This document shows positions 25,430-37,545 of a stretch of DNA of 64,000 bases, piece after piece. The DNA comes from Rhabditophanes sp. KR3021. Taxonomy: Eukaryota; Nematoda; Chromadorea; Rhabditida; Alloionematidae. Where the stretch lies: assembly GCA_963281155.1 (NCBI GenBank), contig CAUJLY010000006.1, forward strand, positions 1,364,001 to 1,428,000. Reading direction: 5' to 3'. Each line of letters starts with the position of its first letter. The first letter of the stretch is position 1. The notes beneath the pieces are model-generated. The model did not search any database. It saw only the letters and a program-made list of their open reading frames with translations, and had not been told where the DNA came from. Both the position numbers and the translations under genes were made by a program.

Positions 25430-26340
25430 TTGCAAAGCAATATTGCTTATTTGATTGAAAGAAATATGGCAGATGATATAATAAATATTTTAATTTTTTG
25501 TCTCAACAATCCCTTATTATTATCAGTATTGAATAAAATCTGGCATTCTCTATTTGTAAATAAAATGAAGTTCAAAGAAAGTTTTAAAAAATATATGCTA
25601 ACATCAACTTTTCCAAGCGATTTAAATTCCACAATTATATTCATCTTACAGAGGTATAAATGCCATCAACTGTTTATAACTATACAATAATAAGAAACTT
25701 TTGATTGAAAGTATATGCTCCGGAATTTCAGTAAATAATGTTTCTTATGAATGACATTAGCAGCCTTCCGATGAAAAGTTTAAAATTTAGCCTGATAATT
25801 CTCTTTTAGATCGGCTTAAAATGAGATCTTCCTTATTTCCAAAATTGCAAAATTAGACAAACAATGACTTATATCATCTTTGGCAAGATAGTCTCTATAT
25901 CATACGCTTAACTATAGATATGATGAGTGGATATTGTAATAATGTTTGCCAAATCAGTTATAACACGAACCCTAATTGATATTTTTAAATGTCTTTAATT
26001 TCAGGTATTCCAAAACAGCTCTCCTTCCAATATAATATCCCAACTTTCCACCGACAAATCAAGCGGTCATGATCATCTAAATTTTATAATTGATAAAACT
26101 TCAAGCCAATATTTGAGATTGGGAAAAATATCAATGCTCCATGTTGTAGACTTCCCACCACAATTACGAAATCGAGTCTTTGATGAATTACTTCATTTTA
26201 AAAATTGATTCCCTCTCGAAGTATGAAGCTCATTTGGTCAAAAAATATCCATGTGAAATTTACACAACACTTCTACCTGATAAAACCACTAAAATAACTT
26301 TGTCTAAATGGCTCCCTTTAATTTATTATGCAACGTTTTA
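25430..26340 (+). pseudogene. Coding-like fragments with a frame break, possible pseudogene or unfinished gene
   Basis: Two stretches look protein-coding. The first (about 25466-25652) reads MADDIINILIFCLNNPLLLS and ends near a possible donor AG/GTATAA. The second starts after a good acceptor (TTTAATTTCAG, ending 26004) and reads VFQNSSPSNIISQLSTDK on to LHVVDFPPQLRNRVFDELLH, then meets a stop in a run of A's at about 26202-26206. One base fewer there continues the frame as DSLSKYEAHLVKKYPCEIYT and on to a TAA near 26340. The two parts do not join in phase at the obvious splice sites. I do not recognise the family. It may be a decaying gene, or a real gene with a consensus error. Confidence 0.35.
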
Positions 26341-27318
26341 ACTTTTACAAGTCGTGAATATCCCAATTATTACAAGTAATTTTTTTATTTACTCCTCTTA
26401 CAACCTTTTTTAATTAAATTTTTTCACATAAAGTAATATGTGGGTTATTAATTAAAATATAAACTGAACCCACAACTAACTTCAAAAAATGATATTTAAA
26501 AGTAGATGGAATTACCTTTTGTGAATGAAACCCAAAGAACATGTAACAAAATTTCAGTACATTACCTTGTCCTGTCTAATTTTGTACTTGGACAGGGAGA
26601 AATGATGTGACAAGAATGATAAGTATCAGATTATACTTGCGCTGCAATTCAACATCGTATCAATTAGACACAACTAACGCACCACTTTTCATCATCTAAT
26701 TTTTATCCTCAATCATTTTGAATATCAATCAAAAAGATGCTCATAAATCAATCATTCTTTCTTGATGGTGAAAGGAACTTATATCAACAATTACAAGATA
26801 ACAAATTATCAATTAATGATTTATAGTTTTAATGTCAAATGTTTATACATTTATCATGAAATCAAGTTTGTCTGTTTAATCACTTTTAATTATGACTCTT
26901 TTCATAATAACATACTATATACATTTTTTAACGCTTAAGGAATCATTAACTTAGATTAACCATATCAAAATTGTATCTTTAAAGTACACAAGATTAGTCT
27001 TAATAATTTGAGCAAACCACAAATAAATTGAATGTTTGTTGTGCAGAAGATGGTAACTTAATTAAATACTGAATTATGAAAGATGATTATTGTGTGATGG
27101 TAAGTAAATAAACATATTTATTTAATTCAACTTTATTGCTTATGCTTTATTGGTAATAAAAAGAAATTGATGTAATCTAAAAAATATGCGTACAATCAGG
27201 GCAAATAGTTTTGTTGGTTTTATTAAAAATGAATTAATATTGTGGGATGAAGGACGTCTATTTGGAAACAAATATTTTTTGCTTTATTTTTGAGTTTGAT
27301 ACTGATTCAAGATATTAT
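26341..27318. other. Intergenic, 3' side of the aquaglyceroporin gene
   Basis: AT-rich, no coding signal. A small inverted repeat CCTGTC...GACAGG occurs at about 26571-26596; its stem is only six base pairs and probably fortuitous. The last part is the 3' UTR of the aquaglyceroporin. Confidence 0.5.
27283..27288 (-). terminator. Likely polyadenylation signal AATAAA of the aquaglyceroporin
   Basis: AATAAA on the minus strand, about 31 bases after the stop codon at 27319, the expected place for the signal in a short 3' UTR. Confidence 0.5.
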
Positions 27319-28254
27319 CTAAGCTGCAAGAGTGATTGGGAGATATTCCTTTTTGCTTGGATCTTCAATGTGGAAGCCGATGAAGAAATAATAAAGCCAT
27401 CCCCCCAACAGTGCTCCTACAAATGGAGCAAAGACAGGAGCTATCCAGTAATAATTGTATGGATGACTAAAAATAGTTGTAAATCATACTCAACATTGCA
27501 ACTTACGAGAAAACGCCCGATCCATGGGTAAAAAAAGTAAAAAGCCTTGGGGCAAGATCTCTAGCTGGATTAATTGGGTATCTATAAAAAAGCGTTATAA
27601 TAAACCCAACACAATCTTCACATACCCAAGATTCATTCCGAAAGCACATCCAATCATTACTACTACTCCTCCGAATAAAACAGCGTGAAGATGGCCAGGG
27701 ATTTCATTTCGTGGGTCAATGATTGCCACCACGAATAAAGCCAAAATTCCCGTTCCAACGATTTGATCAATAAAAGCTCCGGTAAAAGAAACATACGCTG
27801 CTGGGTAAGAAGCGAAGATTCCGGCGGTTTCATTTATTCCAGAAATGGCACGAACACCTCCATCGAAATGATTGATGGCTTCATTATAATAACCATAAAC
27901 AGCCATCGCTCCTACGAATGCTCCAGAAAATTGAGCTGCGAAGTAAATGAACATCTTGGCCAAGGTAAGATTTCCAAAGCTATAAAACATGAAAGAAATA
28001 GCTGGGTTAAGATGAGCTCCTGAAGCCTTTGCGGTAATCATAACACAGAAAATAATGGCCATTGCCCATCCCAAGTTGACATTGATCCAAGCATTGACAG
28101 TTCCTCTTCTCAAAATAAATTGCGAATTGATGCAAAGACCAATGAAGACAAGAAGAAATGTTCCGAAGAATTCAGACAAAAAGCATCTCACAGTATCACT
28201 GTTTACTCTAGCTTTTTCCCTAATGATTTCGGGCCTTGCTTTGACAATAGTCAT
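27319..28254 (-). CDS. Aquaglyceroporin (aquaporin family, glycerol-conducting type)
   Basis: A channel protein of the plasma membrane that passes water and small solutes such as glycerol. Three exons join in phase: 27626-28254, 27507-27581 and 27319-27466, separated by introns of 44 and 40 bases, giving 283 residues, a normal family length. The first pore loop has GAHLNPAIS (Asn83). The second, created across the first splice, has NPARDLAPR (Asn214). The Asp after NPAR (Asp218) is the hallmark of aquaglyceroporins as opposed to water-only aquaporins. Six hydrophobic segments fit the fold, and the amphipathic start of helix 1 reads RCFLSEFFGTFLLVFIG. The ATG lies eight bases after a TTATAG acceptor, so a 5' UTR intron or spliced leader site is likely. 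Orthology to a specific aqp gene cannot be set by eye. Confidence 0.93.
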
Positions 28255-28881
28255 GGTTGGGTCTATAAGATCAAATGATAATAATAATATTTACTCAAGG
28301 GTGTAAAATCATAAAATATTTAATAGTCAAATCATTCCGCTACCATAACTGAACAACGGTGGTATGATACTAATCAGTACCTGAATAAATAGCAATTATA
28401 CATGTGAGCATTGGTGACAGATCGGTAAAATCACCACGAATCATCGTATTACTACCAATTTATTGCAAAAAGCCATCAAAAAGGAAGTGATGGGGTGCCT
28501 TTAGTTACGAATATTTAAATGCAAATGACAAATATACCGCATTAACGATTGCTTTTATATGCATTTAAAGGAGAAGTGTTTAAAGTTTCAAGGCGTTGAC
28601 GGAAAAATGTAAATCATTTTCAACGGCTAATGTATGTTGATAATCATAAATAAGATCACTGACTACAAAATATTTTTTATTAATCTTGTCAACCCAAAGT
28701 ATATTCTTTTATTATTAAAACACATAAAATTACTACAACCAACACATTAATATATTATAGTTAAATATTCTTCAAATGCTACCGCTAAAAATAATAAAAT
28801 GTTTTGAAAATAAAAAAAGCAAATAAATATTATGGCATGAATATTCTGAAACTATATTATATTATAAGCACAAATCATAAT
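28255..28881. other. Intergenic between aquaglyceroporin 5' end and PGAP1 3' end
   Basis: About 630 bases, AT-rich, no coding signal. It must hold the aquaglyceroporin promoter and the PGAP1 3' UTR, as both genes run leftward. Confidence 0.5.
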
Positions 28882-31378
28882 TTAATCTACTTTTACTTTT
28901 GACAAAATAGTAGAGGATGGCAAAGGAAACGATACATTAAGGAAGGCAATCGAAATGCTAAATATAAAAGCGACATTTTCCCATATCTCAAAGCTCGTTC
29001 CATCAACTATTGGGAAAAGAAAAGGCACGAGGTAGAGGAGTGATGATTGCTTGAATGTAAAGGTACTTTTAAAACACCTGATCAGCCAAGGCAAGAGTAT
29101 AGGCAATATCGCTGACATTCCGAACAAATCATCAGGTAAAGAAATTAAAAAGTAAGGGTTCTGAAAGTAGTTGGTATGATTTGGTAGATTGAATAAAATA
29201 ACTAAGGCTCCCACACAACAATTTGGGCAAACCATAACACAAAAAAGGGTATTCACAATATTTAAAGGCTTAACAAATAAAGATATAAGAGAGATGCCTA
29301 AAACGAAGTAGCTTGATGTGATATAACTTTTCCATTTCGCAACAAACAAGTAAAGACGAGACGTCTCAAAAAACGGTCCCACAATCCAATATATCCCACA
29401 TTCGAGGTTGACAGACATTTCCACAAATATTATTATAAATCCAGCCAGAAATGTTGAGCTTATTAAGCAACGCCTATAAGCAAATGGTGACTTTTATAGA
29501 AGGAACAGAAATGATAAAGTTTGGCATGAAGTGTGATGATGTCAGAGTGGGAGTATTGGTGTTTCTTTTTTAAATTTCGAAACAACTCCTTCAATTTTTG
29601 AATGTACAAACTTACGTAATGATGTAGATGTAAAGGGCAAAGTAAATGCCTGGAGTAGGTTTGAATGAAGTTGCAAAACATGAACTCATCAAACTATACA
29701 GTGAAAAAAGAAGAGGAAGATGGGTCAAATTCATCTTCAAGACCCGCAATAATGTGAGGCAGATGTCTATATGAATGTGCAAAATCAATTGTTCATCATT
29801 AACTTGTGTGCTTTCAGGATTCGATATGACAAATAAGTTGGCCTCTTGGTCTTCCGTATAATCAAAGAACGAAAAAATGAAACGGTCGCCATTTGAATAA
29901 AGCGTCTGGCACTTGGATTTGAATATCATTTTGGGAACATTTTTTACGTTACTTGAAACAATGTTGATTCTATATATTACGACAGGGCTGATGTATTTAA
30001 TTTTAAATACTTCTATTGCACTGCTTACATTTAATTTTATTTCAATTACTGAGCTTCCAGTTACACTTAGGCTCGTTAATTTATTCTTTTCAACATACGT
30101 TACATCACTAGCATTTTTTCGATGTAATAAAGTGACACCAGTGCTCGTATCTTCAATTGCATATGTGTATGCCATGGTATTATCAAAGAAAAATTCCTTT
30201 TTCGAAAATGCACGTTCCAACTTTTTATTTATATGGTATATGGCACCATGTTTCGTGTTGGTCTTGCGGATTGAAAAGATAAAGGCACTATTTGATAAAA
30301 GGTCTTTGTCTAAACCAACTAAAGAGGAATCTGGCAGTGCAAGGGATGGGTAGCTAAGGGTAGAGGAATTAAAATTCTTCTGGGCAAGTTTGTGGATGAC
30401 ACTGTTTGATGTTTTAGAAGGATCTAATGAAGCATAATCAAATAAGAGTCTTGAGATGGCCCTGAAATTAATTGAATTGAATTGCATTGTAAAGACACAA
30501 ACCTTTGAAGCTGATTGCACCAAACTAGACACTGATGATCAGCCATTGTCCATGCTCGATCAACTGTCTGAAGATTGTATGCCATAATGTGTCCTTCTTT
30601 AATTAAAGTTTCCTCTATTTGGAAATCTAATAATCCACCGCCAATCGAAATGACGGGAACATCTTTCAATTGTTGCATATATTTCCATTCATTCACTATA
30701 TCCTTTGTTATCATCATAGGACTATGTTTGTGGGGAGTTCCTAGACTTACAATCATCGACAACTTAGATTTAAATTTCTCGCAAGATCTAGCCGCCATTC
30801 TCGCGACAATGCCACCCATCGAATGACTAACTATTATATACTTCTTATTTGGGTTAATTAAAGGATCATACAATGAGTCCAATTTAAACATAATATCAAT
30901 TAAAAAAGTAGCTTCTCTCCTTAATATACTCGAACTGAAAATATTAATTTCCTCATTAAAATCAACTGCGAAAACATTGAAATGAAAAGTAGACTTGCGT
31001 GTTTCGGTCTTATTTTGCAGCAGAGATCCCAACGACCTAGCCTGCTGTGCGGAAGCTTTATTTCCAGGAATATAAATGACTGGTATTCCATCCAAATAAT
31101 CTGCTTCGTATGATTTCTTTAAATATTCTCCTTCCCCGTATAATGAAACTTTGTAGTTAGTTGATACATCTTCGAATAGTGGCTGAAAAGGATTAATTAG
31201 TTTAAACTTGCTAATATATTAAGCTGCTTACCAGTAATTGCGGAACTCGCCACATCGAAGTCATTGCGCACGAGTGCTTTGTAAATTCTTTATATTCCAT
31301 CAAATCGTCATACACAAAATATCTTCCCAATCCAAGGATCAACCCCATCTTTAGGATCTTTACCAATAAATAACCCAT
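28882..31378 (-). CDS. PGAP1: GPI inositol-deacylase (PGAP1/Bst1 family)
   Basis: An ER membrane lipase that removes the acyl chain from inositol of GPI anchors soon after attachment, needed for efficient ER exit of GPI-anchored proteins. Exons: 31232-31378, 30503-31182, 29616-30461, 28882-29473, all in phase, 754 residues (human about 920). Residue 1-20 is hydrophobic (signal anchor). The family block YGEGEYLKK then GIPVIYIPGN and ARSLGSLLQ follows. The lipase nucleophile is in SHSMGGIVAR at about residue 170, and DHQCLVWCNQL comes at the end of the catalytic domain. A luminal domain follows, then a C-terminal exon with five to six membrane helices. The second exon's frame, if read through its intron, ends falsely at 30424. 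Confidence 0.93.
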
Positions 31379-32548
31379 ATTTAGTAGAAGTGTTAAATTA
31401 TTAACCCAAATGCAGATGAATTTCTTATACTTTCTTATAATTTAAATAATAATTACGTTTGTCGGTAGTAAAGCAACTTAAGCCACCAATATCATCGTAG
31501 ACTCGAACAAACACTACCTGTCTATTAGATCAGTTTGATACATGTGTCACAACAGACAGTTCGAATTTGTGCAGATTGTTGTGCTTGCCCAACCATAACT
31601 CAGTGTCTTCCTCCCAATACAATAGTCTTAAGATTTGTTCCCTTGCGAGGCATTAATTGGATCATACTCTAATTCTAGCATCTTTATTTGCTCTAACAAA
31701 AAAGATAACTTATTGATCACCAACAAATACTTTCAAATTACCATTAATCAACTAAAAAATACAACACAAACTACACACACACACCACACAATTCACTATC
31801 TTTCGTTGCCTATATTATTGAGTAAGCTTCTTATAATACATATGCAATTTATTATACTAAATCTGTAATAGATTGATTTATACAAAAAACACCCCTTTAT
31901 TATGTACAATATGGGCTCTTTTACCAGATAATATTTCGACAATCATTAAAAAGGAATTATGAATTTACACTTTGGTATATTTAATGAGCTTTTAAATAAA
32001 ACCTTTTTAATCAAATAATGGTCTAATGGTGTCATGACAATGTTTCTTATATGTTTCCGGAGTAATATTATACCCGATTAAAACGATACCTTCTTTATCA
32101 ACCAATTCAAATAAAAGAAAACTCAAATTTGTGTATATACTTTATTTACATGACGAGTATTGCAAAAATAGTATCAATTGGGTGGATTCAAGTCTATTCA
32201 AAATCTGTATTCAAGGCAATGACTTCTTACAAAGATCTTTCTATATATCAAATTTATTATCAAAGCCGGAGTTTGGGAAAGATGCAAGAGAAGGTGTGTG
32301 CGTGAATATATCAATTGAATTATCCATCCACAAAAGACGATTCATCGATAGAAATATTTAATAATAGATAAAACACAAACTTGATACAATCATCCAAAAG
32401 ATTTTTCAATTGTAAAGAGGTCCTAATTGAGGAGAACATTTTAGGTACAAAAATATAAGTTGTGTTGAGAATAAAATAGATTTTATGAATTAATTGTTGG
32501 AGGTTATTGCGATAATGGATGTGTCCAATGGGGCATATTATCACATTT
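31379..32548. other. Intergenic between PGAP1 and the CYSTM gene
   Basis: No convincing gene. A 76-residue frame on the plus strand (32131-32361) has ordinary composition but no start context, splice sites or recognised motif. The right part should contain the 3' UTR of the leftward CYSTM gene and the left part the PGAP1 promoter. Confidence 0.4.
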
Positions 32549-32554
32549 TTTATT
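32549..32554 (-). terminator. AATAAA overlapping the stop codon of the CYSTM gene
   Basis: The stop codon reads GAT TAA TAAAAAA, so AATAAA starts within the TAA. If used, the 3' UTR would be only about 15-25 bases. Confidence 0.45.
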
Positions 32555-32956
32555 AATCACAACAGTCCGCAATACAGCATCCGAAACAGCATGCAAGTAA
32601 TGCCCACAAACAGCAATTATCTTTGCCACTACTTGGTCTATGATCGTTTCGACCCTCATTGACATAACTAAAAAATGGCCAAATTATACCACAACATACT
32701 TAAGATTATTAACTTACATTACTTGGGGTTGGGGTTGTTGGGGTGGATATCCTTGGTTGGGTGGATATTGGCCCTGAGGTGGATATCCTTGTTGAGGATA
32801 ACCCTGCTGTGGATAGCCTTGATTAGGGTAGTAAGGTTGTTGCTGTGACATTCCGTAATTTTGATGGTGTGGTTGGTGATATTGTGGATTATAAGGTTGT
32901 TGTTGAATGATACCATCGTTGCCTGGGTAAGGAGGTGGAGGGGCGGAAGCAGACAT
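32553..32956 (-). CDS. Pro/Gln/Tyr-rich CYSTM-domain protein
   Basis: Small tail-anchored proteins with a cysteine-rich transmembrane module (CYSTM) are found across eukaryotes and are linked to stress tolerance and metal handling. Exons 32718-32956 and 32553-32667 join in phase over a 50-base intron to give 117 residues. The N-terminal part is MSASAPPPPYPG followed by repeated GYPPQ and GYPQQ units, as in annexin-like and rhodopsin-tail proteins. The second exon gives a charged linker and then a C-terminal membrane segment with cysteines (NCCLWALLACCFGCC, IADCCD). An acceptor TTTTATAG lies 23 bases before the ATG, so the start is likely just downstream of a 5' UTR splice or spliced-leader site. 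Family call is from composition and the terminal Cys-rich helix. Confidence 0.82.
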
Positions 32957-34144
32957 ATTTTGCTGTATATTCTGTTCTATAAAATTGAATTGTATATTTG
33001 AATTTGTGGTATATAGACAAACACACACACCTATCGAAACAGTGTAAATAAAATTGCGTATTCACGTAGAAGCTCAAACAGTACAGAGACCAACTCAACT
33101 CTTCAATTTAAAGCAATTTTTATCAAAATATAAAGAAAGTGTATACGTATGTGTATTGATTTTGAATAAAAATATTACGAAAATGTTTATTGGAAAATGG
33201 TATCACGAAGTATAAAATCACATCGCTTTTTGAAGTTAAATAACGTGTGAGTCATCTTTCTTATAGAATGTACTAGATTGAACAGGGTGAATCACAACTT
33301 CGTAACGATGACGCATTAAAAACTAATTTTTAAATCCTAAATCCATTAATAAATTCAGGATGTTGTTTTGCTTAATAATAACATCATGACGTAACGAAAT
33401 TATAACCCATTCAAATATATAATCATACTTCAAAATCAAACCCAAACAAATAAAGGACGTTTTCGAGTAATAAATTTGACTACAACATCCATTATCAGTA
33501 GATAAAGCTTGCTATTATTAATATGAATGATATTAAATATATTGAACAAATTAATTAATTAATAAAAACAACGCACATTCATGAAATTCCTTCTTACTGA
33601 CTAAAATGGATCCAGATAAGTCAGTTTCCATGGGTTCCATTTAAATATTAGTTATTTTGGCAGTAAAAAGATAGGTATAATAAAAGAGAAATGGGTGTTG
33701 CATGGTAGTAGAATCGATTTATGATTACACACATCCTAACTTCCTATCCTTTTTAGATGCTAATAAAGCAAGTACACAACTGATATGATGAGGAAATAAA
33801 AGATAGATAAATATACTATGTACTTATGTAAAACATACGGGAAATAATGACGTATGTGTGTCGTAATATACAAAAAAGCAAGTGTGACGAAATATTAGAT
33901 CAAATTTTTATAAGCCTGCAATGAGAATATGATAATTAAAAATAAGTGTGGACTTGTTAGTTCCTTAAATAATGGAATATGCCTGGAATTAATGTTATTG
34001 TAGTCAGGAGCATAAAATACTTATTTTATTAGGGATAATAGTATATTGTAATTGCAGGAATTTGTTTGTTTATTCACACTAAATAGCTGTTTTTTTTCGA
34101 TCACATACAGATATTAGATTGGGTTGGTATAGATATATTGGTAA
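32957..34144. other. Intergenic
   Basis: About 1.2 kb of AT-rich DNA without a coding signal, between the CYSTM promoter and the 3' end of the next leftward gene. Confidence 0.5.
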
Positions 34145-34763
34145 TTATATGTTATCAGGTGAATTTAAAGAATGAGCAGACTTTGACAATTGGCGTTTAC
34201 AAAGTTTGAATCTTTTGACTGGGTTGCAGGTACGACATGCGCTAACTATCCTATCATCTGATACGAGGGAAAATGTTGATTGAGACATTTGTCTGTCTTC
34301 TGAAATAAAGCACGAGGGTATGAATTTGATGGTAATAATGTTTTGTAAAGAATTTGGTTACTCAAAACTTACTGTTTAATAAATTCATACTGTCAAATTC
34401 ATTTTGTAATGAATTTATTTGATCTACCGGACTTTGAATTTCATCTTCCATTTTATGAACTAAGCTGCGCATTAAAAGTTGTTCCCAAAGCTTGGGACCT
34501 GTTTGAATTTTTAGAGATTGTCCATTTAATACTCTTCTACCATCTTTTAAATATCGGACCTTATTACTTTCTTTTTTCTCTTCAAATAGCGGAAGTTCTT
34601 GTGACAAAGATTTGGTGTGAAGGTTGAGTTGAGTAGTATTTGTGTGAATAGAATGAGAGGAAATTGTTGGGGTGTTAGTAGAAATAGCAATGCTGCTAGA
34701 TTTCCTAGGAGCAGCGTAATATTCAGCTGGTGATTCACAAGGAACGTTCATAAGACCAATCAT
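34145..34763 (-). CDS. Unknown 181-residue protein with a C-terminal CxxC motif
   Basis: Two exons, 34373-34763 and 34145-34299, join in phase over a 73-base intron (donor AAACA/GTAAGT, acceptor ATTTCAG). The N-terminal half is Ser/Thr/Asn-rich and probably disordered (MIGLMNVPCESPAEYY). The middle is charged and helical (RYLKDGRRVLNGQS, KLWEQLLMRSLVHKMEDE). The second exon has SACRTCNPVKRFKLCKRQL, a basic segment with CxxC and a third Cys. There is no signal peptide or membrane segment, so a cytoplasmic or nuclear protein is likely. I do not recognise a family. The exon structure and the amino-acid bias make it a believable gene. Confidence 0.62.
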
Positions 34764-35686
34764 TTTTAGGTATGAATTAAGTTAGCTGTTAACTATGAAT
34801 AAGAGTAACCTAAAGAAGAATTATTAATATGATAAGGAAAATGTTTTAAAATGACAACTAAAAAGATGCAAGCCCTTTTATATATAGGTATGAATGCAAT
34901 AAAAGTGATTGTTAATATTTATTTTGTACTACTTTAAAACTTTGTTATAACTTAAAACCAATTAAAGTAAACCCATCATTTTAATATGCCTATTCAAATA
35001 TATAGATATATAATTTAAGAAGAAGACATATAACACCCTCGCAATCAATTGAACTAGCATGATCTCGGTGACCAAAAAATATAAAATAAAACCACGCATA
35101 TAGTCCTTTATATAAAAGGAAAAAAATTTACATAATGGTAGAATGATTTAAGGAATTTGAATTGATGTTAATAATTTTCAATGATTGGGTGTAATTTGTT
35201 ATAGATATCAAAATCAAGTCATCATTGACAATTCGAATTAAAGCGTTAAGCTGTTGTTAATGCGGGTAATCCTGTTCATATGACGAAAATAATTCATGTT
35301 ACGCAATTGTTAGGCGCCTTTGAATCTTAAAGCAATTTAATGACGACAAGGTATTTTTAAAGTAGTAAGAATGATTTCACTTCATTGAATTTAATTTGAC
35401 TTACATCCTTTTATACTTCATCACTAGGTGGAGTCCTTAACTTAAGGTGTTATTAGACTTTGCTTCACTCTAGAGTCGGACTTGAATTTGGTCTTCAAAT
35501 ACTTTTTGTGACTCATAATTTTTTCATTTCTTAGTGTAAAATAAACAACTTTTTAAAACACAATCATGTTTATGATTTAAAAAGGCAAAGCCTTGTTTTT
35601 ATTCTAAATTGTGAACTTTATTTGAATTTAATATTATCCTCAAACTGAAAAAGTTTATTTCGAATTAAAATATGAATGTTTGTCTC
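34764..35686. other. Intergenic
   Basis: AT-rich, nothing coding seen. It lies between the unknown gene's promoter and the receptor's 3' end. Confidence 0.5.
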
Positions 35687-37545
35687 TTACAAAAGTAAGC
35701 ATATAAGTTTTATATTATTTTTTATATAAATTCCATCTAAGTTATTTAAAATGGATTTAAAAGGGAAAAAATGTTTCATATACTTGCTTTTTTTTGCAAA
35801 CTTAACCCATTGCGCCACAGTATCCCGACCCATATTCAAAACGACTGAACGAGTTTCCTTGGTTATTGATGAATTGTCATTAGTGACATCTTTGCATCCT
35901 CCATTGTTTCTTCTTCTAGTGTTGATGGGTGAGGTGTTGGAATGGTTGTTGTGATTGATTGAATCTTCCTCGTCACTGCACTCTTGCCATCCTTCACTAC
36001 TGTCGTATAATGGATTTACCCGCATCATAAACTCACACAACTGCTCGAAATCTCGGCTTTGTAGTTGCAAGCTGTTGCGAACAAAGTTACCATCTCGGCA
36101 CGATCGACATGATTTGACGGAGGCTCTGGTGCTGCGAGCATTGAATCTAAAATAAATAGAATCAAATTAAACCAAATCCAGTTACATTCTATCCAATTCA
36201 ATTAATCTAAACAAAATAAAGCCTCACTTAAAACCCCCCAACCAAACACTCCCTTTTGATTGATTCTTTCCTTACCTTTGACTTCTTCCAGTCCAAGTAA
36301 AATTGTTGAGTCTTTTTCTTTTCTGAATCATGTATTGTAAATAAGCACAATTATATATTTCTTTGTATGTAAAACGCATGCGTTCGTTGAAATATGAATA
36401 AATAAAAGGGTTACACATATGATTACATATCCATATCTAAATATAAATATAATAATTTAAAATAATAATGTAATTTGGGGAGGAAAATGGCATCTGATGA
36501 AGATGTATAATTTTGAGTATAAATGAAACTAATGTAACTATAAATAAAACTGTCTATACTTACAATATGTAGGGTGATGAGTTGCCATCCTGATAAAAAA
36601 GTGTATAAAAAGGGTTTGGATAGGAAGATGATGGATGAAATGGTACATAGCAATGACGGGTAAAAGAATTGAAAAGTTAATCGAGCTTGCTTTTTGAACC
36701 GGTTAGCTGAATTTTGGTTTAACTTGTTTTTGTTTATTTTCTGCTTCACAATTCGGATCTTTAGCAGAACAAGTAAAGAACATATCCATTGGGTGCAAAT
36801 GCTAACAACGTTCAAAGACAGTATAGAGTAAAAGAAGATTTGTCTTCGCGAGTAGCTTCCATGGCCAGTGAAACTGATAGACCATAATTCGGAACGAAGT
36901 CCAATCAGTGGTTCCGGAAATGTGCCAAGGGATGCTGTTTGAATTAATATAATTGGTTAAATAACATTTCAAATTTTCGGCACACTAACTAATGTACACA
37001 ACGATAAAAAACCTACCCATTACAATGCCGATTATCCAAGCAAAAAGCGAGCCAGTGATGGCTATTGAAACGCGGTTGAATATCTTTGCCTTCGTTCCAT
37101 AATAGCGAATTGCTACACATCTATTCAGGCCAAGAATTGCATAACTAAGCACACCGGAAATCCAAGATGATGTCAAAAGAAAGCAAAGCGCGCTGTTTAA
37201 TTTATTGTCATTGTCTTGAAGTAAAGAGTGGCTTTCAAATGATGGTATTGTTGCGGGATGGTTATAATCAAGAACAGTATTGTTGTCACCATTTTTGGAC
37301 ATTATTTTAGGGTAATTTTGGGACAATATGGAAAGACCGCTGGCTCCGCCAATCAGCAACATCATCACTGAATCTGCCAACGCCACATTAGCCATGATGG
37401 TATAAGCGGACAGTCGGTAGACGCGTTTCAAACATATCATAATAAATGTAACAAAATTGAATGTAAAACCAATGAAGCCAAATACCACGTAAATCAAACC
37501 AACACTCAAATTAAGCCAGGTATCCTTATAAGTAGTGTCAAACAT
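35687..37545 (-). CDS. Rhodopsin-like G-protein-coupled receptor with long C-terminal tail
   Basis: A seven-helix receptor, ligand unknown. Four exons join in phase: 37017-37545, 36564-36934, 36276-36436 and 35687-36146, giving 506 residues. Helix 1 is GLIYVVFGFIGFTFNFVTFI and helix 2 MANVALADSVMMLLIGG. After helix 3 the usual DRY is LNRCVAIRYY. Helix 7 appears only after splicing at ATATTTAG (36437-36438) and has CNPFIYSYFNERMRF, the NPxxY-type motif, which proves the third exon belongs to this gene. The last 150 residues are a basic then Asn/Ser-rich cytoplasmic tail with SCRSCRDGNFVRNS. There is an unusually long first extracellular loop (about residues 75-115). The pattern resembles nematode Srx/Srsx-type or orphan peptide receptors; the subfamily is uncertain. 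Confidence 0.87.

Noticed and set aside
26571..26596. Inverted repeat CCTGTC...GACAGG as a possible terminator or small RNA hairpin
   Set aside because: Stem of only six base pairs with a 14-base loop and no extended pairing; expected by chance.
27763..28306. Plus-strand frames opposite the aquaglyceroporin
   Set aside because: Antisense shadows of the well-supported channel gene.
29913..30353. 146-codon plus-strand frame
   Set aside because: Antisense of the third PGAP1 exon, which is supported by phase and family sequence.
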